Part shown: positions 4,240 through 5,931 of the stretch, piece by piece
Position numbering within the stretch: the stretch's first letter is position 1
Layout: the number at the start of each line of letters is the position of its first letter
Assembly: GCA_025964065.1 (NCBI GenBank)
Contig: JAOPZO010000316.1
Coordinates: 1-5,931 of the forward strand
From: Solirubrobacterales bacterium
Lineage (GTDB): Bacteria; Actinomycetota; Thermoleophilia; Solirubrobacterales; Solirubrobacteraceae
Length of the DNA: 5,931 bases
Direction: 5' to 3'
Translations under genes and position numbers: made by a program
Notes under the pieces: model-generated
The model's database searches: none
What the model was told of the DNA's origin: nothing
The model's input: the letters and a program-made list of their open reading frames with translations, nothing else

Positions 4240-5931
4240 TCAGCCGCGGTCGAGCGCGGCCTGCAGGACCTGGCGGGCGATGGGCGCGGCGGTGTCCCCG
4301 CCGGCGCCCGCCCGGACCACGAGCACGCCGACCGCCACCCGCGGAGCGCGCTTCCCGGCCGGGGCGAAGGCGGCGAACCAGGCGTCCGTGTCGGTCTCGT
4401 CGCTCTCCGTGGCGCACGCCTCGGGGTTCACGGGGACCGGGCCGTCCGTGGCCGGCGCCACCTCGCAGCGGCGCGTGGTCTGCAGCTCGGCCGTGCCGGT
4501 CTTCCCGGCCACGGGAATGCCGGGCAGCGCCGCGGCGGCGCCCGTGCCGCTCGTGACGACCGCCTGCATCAGCTTCTCGACGGTCGCGGCGACCGCGGGG
4601 GTCGTGACCCGCCTGCGCGGCGCGACGGGTTGCCGGCGCGCCGTGTCCAGGTCGAGCGTCAGGCGCGGCCGGGCGCCGCCGTTCGCGATCGTCGCCGCCA
4701 CGGACGCCATCTGGAGCGCCGTGGCCTGCACGCGGCCCTGCCCGATGGCGGAGGACCCCACGGCGAGGTCGTCCCCGATCTCGTCCGCGGCCGGGATCGT
4801 CGCGACCGCCGCGCCCGGCAGCAGCGGCTCGCCGTTGAAGCCGAAGCGCTCCGCGACGTCGACGAGCTTCCCGGCGCCGAGCTCCGCGCCGAGCGGGGCG
4901 AAGACGGAGTTGCACGACTTCGCGAAGCTCGCCTCGAGCGTGCCGCCGCAGGTCTCGCCGTTCGCGTTCTCGAGCGAGACGCCCTCCAGGACCGCCTCGG
5001 TCTCGATGGGGTACTCGGACTCCGTGGTCGCGATGCCCTCCTCGAGCGCCGCGGTGAGGGTCAGCACCTTGAAGGTCGAGCCGGGGGGCTGGAGTCCGGA
5101 GAAGGCGATGCCGGCGTAGCCGAGGACCTCGCCCGAGCGCGGGTCGAGCGCGACGATGCCGCCCAGGCGCCCGGTGAGCCCGGCGACGGAGGCGCGGACG
5201 ACCGCGGGGGCGATCGTGGAGCGGACGGCCTGCGCCTGCTTCGGCGCGGCGCGGCCGAGGACGCGGCCGCCCGCCAGCAGCTCGCCGCCCGGGGTGCCGA
5301 GGAGGCGCTCGTCGAGGGCGCGCTCGAGGCCGGTCGTGCCGACCTCCGTGCCCTCGGGGATCCCGAGCTCCGCGAGCGCCTTCGCCCGTTCGGGGGACGG
5401 CGCGCCGACCTGCCCGACGACGTCCGGGGCCACGTCGGCGACGGCGGGCGCCGGCGTGCGCTCCGCGCCCTCGGCGAGCACGGCGCCGTCGCGTGCCAGG
5501 AGCGTCCCGCGTGGCGGCATCTCGACCGTGCGGGTCAGCTCCTCGCCGAGCCGCTGCCCCGGGAACGCGAGGTGGCGCCGCCAGTCGACGCCGCTGTCGT
5601 CGCCGTCGTCGGTCACCGGGAGGTCCGCGGGGGCCTCGATGCGGCCGAAGAGCCGCGTGCGCAGGACCATGGGGACCCGGACGGTCGCGCCGGTCAGCGC
5701 GCGGGCCGGGCCCCCCACCGCGAGCCGGACGCCCGTCGCGAGCGCGTCGCTCTCCTCGTGCAGCTCGACGAAGCGGGCCTGGGTGACCCGCTTGCGGGCC
5801 GTGGGCGTCAGCGCGCCGTACATCGTCGTGAAGTCGCCGCGGCTCCAGGCCTGCGCGTAGCGCTCGGCGATCTCGAGGCGGTCGGGCCCGTTCCCGAGCG
5901 TGACCACGGCGCCCGCGATCGCGAGGAGCGC
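4240..5931 (-). CDS. Class B penicillin-binding protein (NTF2-like N-terminal domain + transpeptidase), 5' partial
   Basis: A D,D-transpeptidase that cross-links peptidoglycan outside the membrane. The frame is open to the right edge. Residues before the GTG at 5907 read ALLAIAGAV, the end of a membrane anchor, so the start lies beyond the window. Numbering from that GTG: an NTF2-like (MecA_N-type) domain spans about 8-120, beginning DRLEIAERYAQAWSRGDF. A compact dimerisation region follows, with the typical PPRGTLLARDGAVLAEG (131-147). The transpeptidase domain is about 245-555, with all three active-site motifs: S277-T-F-K280 (nucleophile S277), S331-C-N333 and K469-T-G471. The protein lacks glycosyltransferase sequence, so it is class B. 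Four cysteines may form disulfides outside the cell: C320 with C332 beside the SxN motif, and C481 with C498 in an acidic loop after KTG. Its exact place (elongation, division or sporulation) cannot be told. No neighbour on this strand is visible. Confidence 0.93.
   Translation of the reverse strand, partial: ALLAIAGAVVTLGNGPDRLEIAERYAQAWSRGDFTTMYGALTPTARKRVTQARFVELHEESDALATGVRLAVGGPARALTGATVRVPMVLRTRLFGRIEAPADLPVTDDGDDSGVDWRRHLAFPGQRLGEELTRTVEMPPRGTLLARDGAVLAEGAERTPAPAVADVAPDVVGQVGAPSPERAKALAELGIPEGTEVGTTGLERALDERLLGTPGGELLAGGRVLGRAAPKQAQAVRSTIAPAVVRASVAGLTGRLGGIVALDPRSGEVLGYAGIAFSGLQPPGSTFKVLTLTAALEEGIATTESEYPIETEAVLEGVSLENANGETCGGTLEASFAKSCNSVFAPLGAELGAGKLVDVAERFGFNGEPLLPGAAVATIPAADEIGDDLAVGSSAIGQGRVQATALQMASVAATIANGGARPRLTLDLDTARRQPVAPRRRVTTPAVAATVEKLMQAVVTSGTGAAAALPGIPVAGKTGTAELQTTRRCEVAPATDGPVPVNPEACATESDETDTDAWFAAFAPAGKRAPRVAVGVLVVRAGAGGDTAAPIARQVLQAALDRG

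Noticed and set aside
3893..5119. Plus-strand open frame of 408 codons over the lipoprotein end and PBP
   Set aside because: Crosses a terminator-like hairpin and two real genes, with Ser/Ala/Arg-rich sequence and no motif.
5156..5860. Plus-strand open frame of 234 codons opposite the PBP
   Set aside because: Antisense shadow. Ser/Arg/Pro-rich with no recognisable domain.
1..5931. tRNA, rRNA, CRISPR arrays, insertion sequences, attachment sites
   Set aside because: I saw no cloverleaf, no spaced repeat array, no transposase or integrase sequence and no terminal inverted repeats.

Overview
This 5.9 kb window is very GC-rich, with strong G/C preference at third codon positions and GTG starts. 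It looks like a chromosomal segment of a high-GC actinobacterium. A Thermoleophilia/Solirubrobacterales-like origin is my inference from the style of the proteins: a secreted concanavalin-A-fold protein, a DUF4352-like lipoprotein, and an NTF2-domain class B PBP. I found no RNA gene, mobile element, CRISPR array or long repeat. Coding density is high, and every gap between genes is shorter than 150 bases.

Layout from left to right. (1) A sensor histidine kinase enters from the left edge (partial, +). Its 3' end overlaps by 29 bases a NarL/FixJ-type response regulator (+), and together they form a two-component pair. A GC hairpin follows the regulator's stop codon. (2) A secreted or membrane-anchored protein with a concanavalin-A-like (polysaccharide-lyase-like) domain (+). 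Its open frame runs anomalously far and covers a small convergent gene. (3) That small gene encodes a 72-residue zinc-ribbon protein (-). It diverges from (4) a SRPBCC/START-fold protein (+) across 136 bases. Both divergent starts sit exactly 7 bases after a TANNNT box, the layout of leaderless actinobacterial promoters. (5) A lipoprotein with a DUF4352-like domain (+) follows 13 bases after the SRPBCC stop. (6) A convergent class B penicillin-binding protein (-), cut by the right edge, is separated from the lipoprotein by a perfect 9-bp inverted repeat that probably serves both genes as a terminator.

Functionally, the kinase and regulator form a signalling module of unknown stimulus. The PBP works in cell-wall synthesis. 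The concanavalin-A-like protein and the lipoprotein are probably envelope proteins. The SRPBCC and zinc-ribbon proteins have no assignable substrate. I see no convincing new multi-gene system. The most useful second-look items are the probable single-base indel at the end of the concanavalin-A-like gene, the paired leaderless promoters, and the cysteine-bearing insertion near the KTG motif of the PBP.
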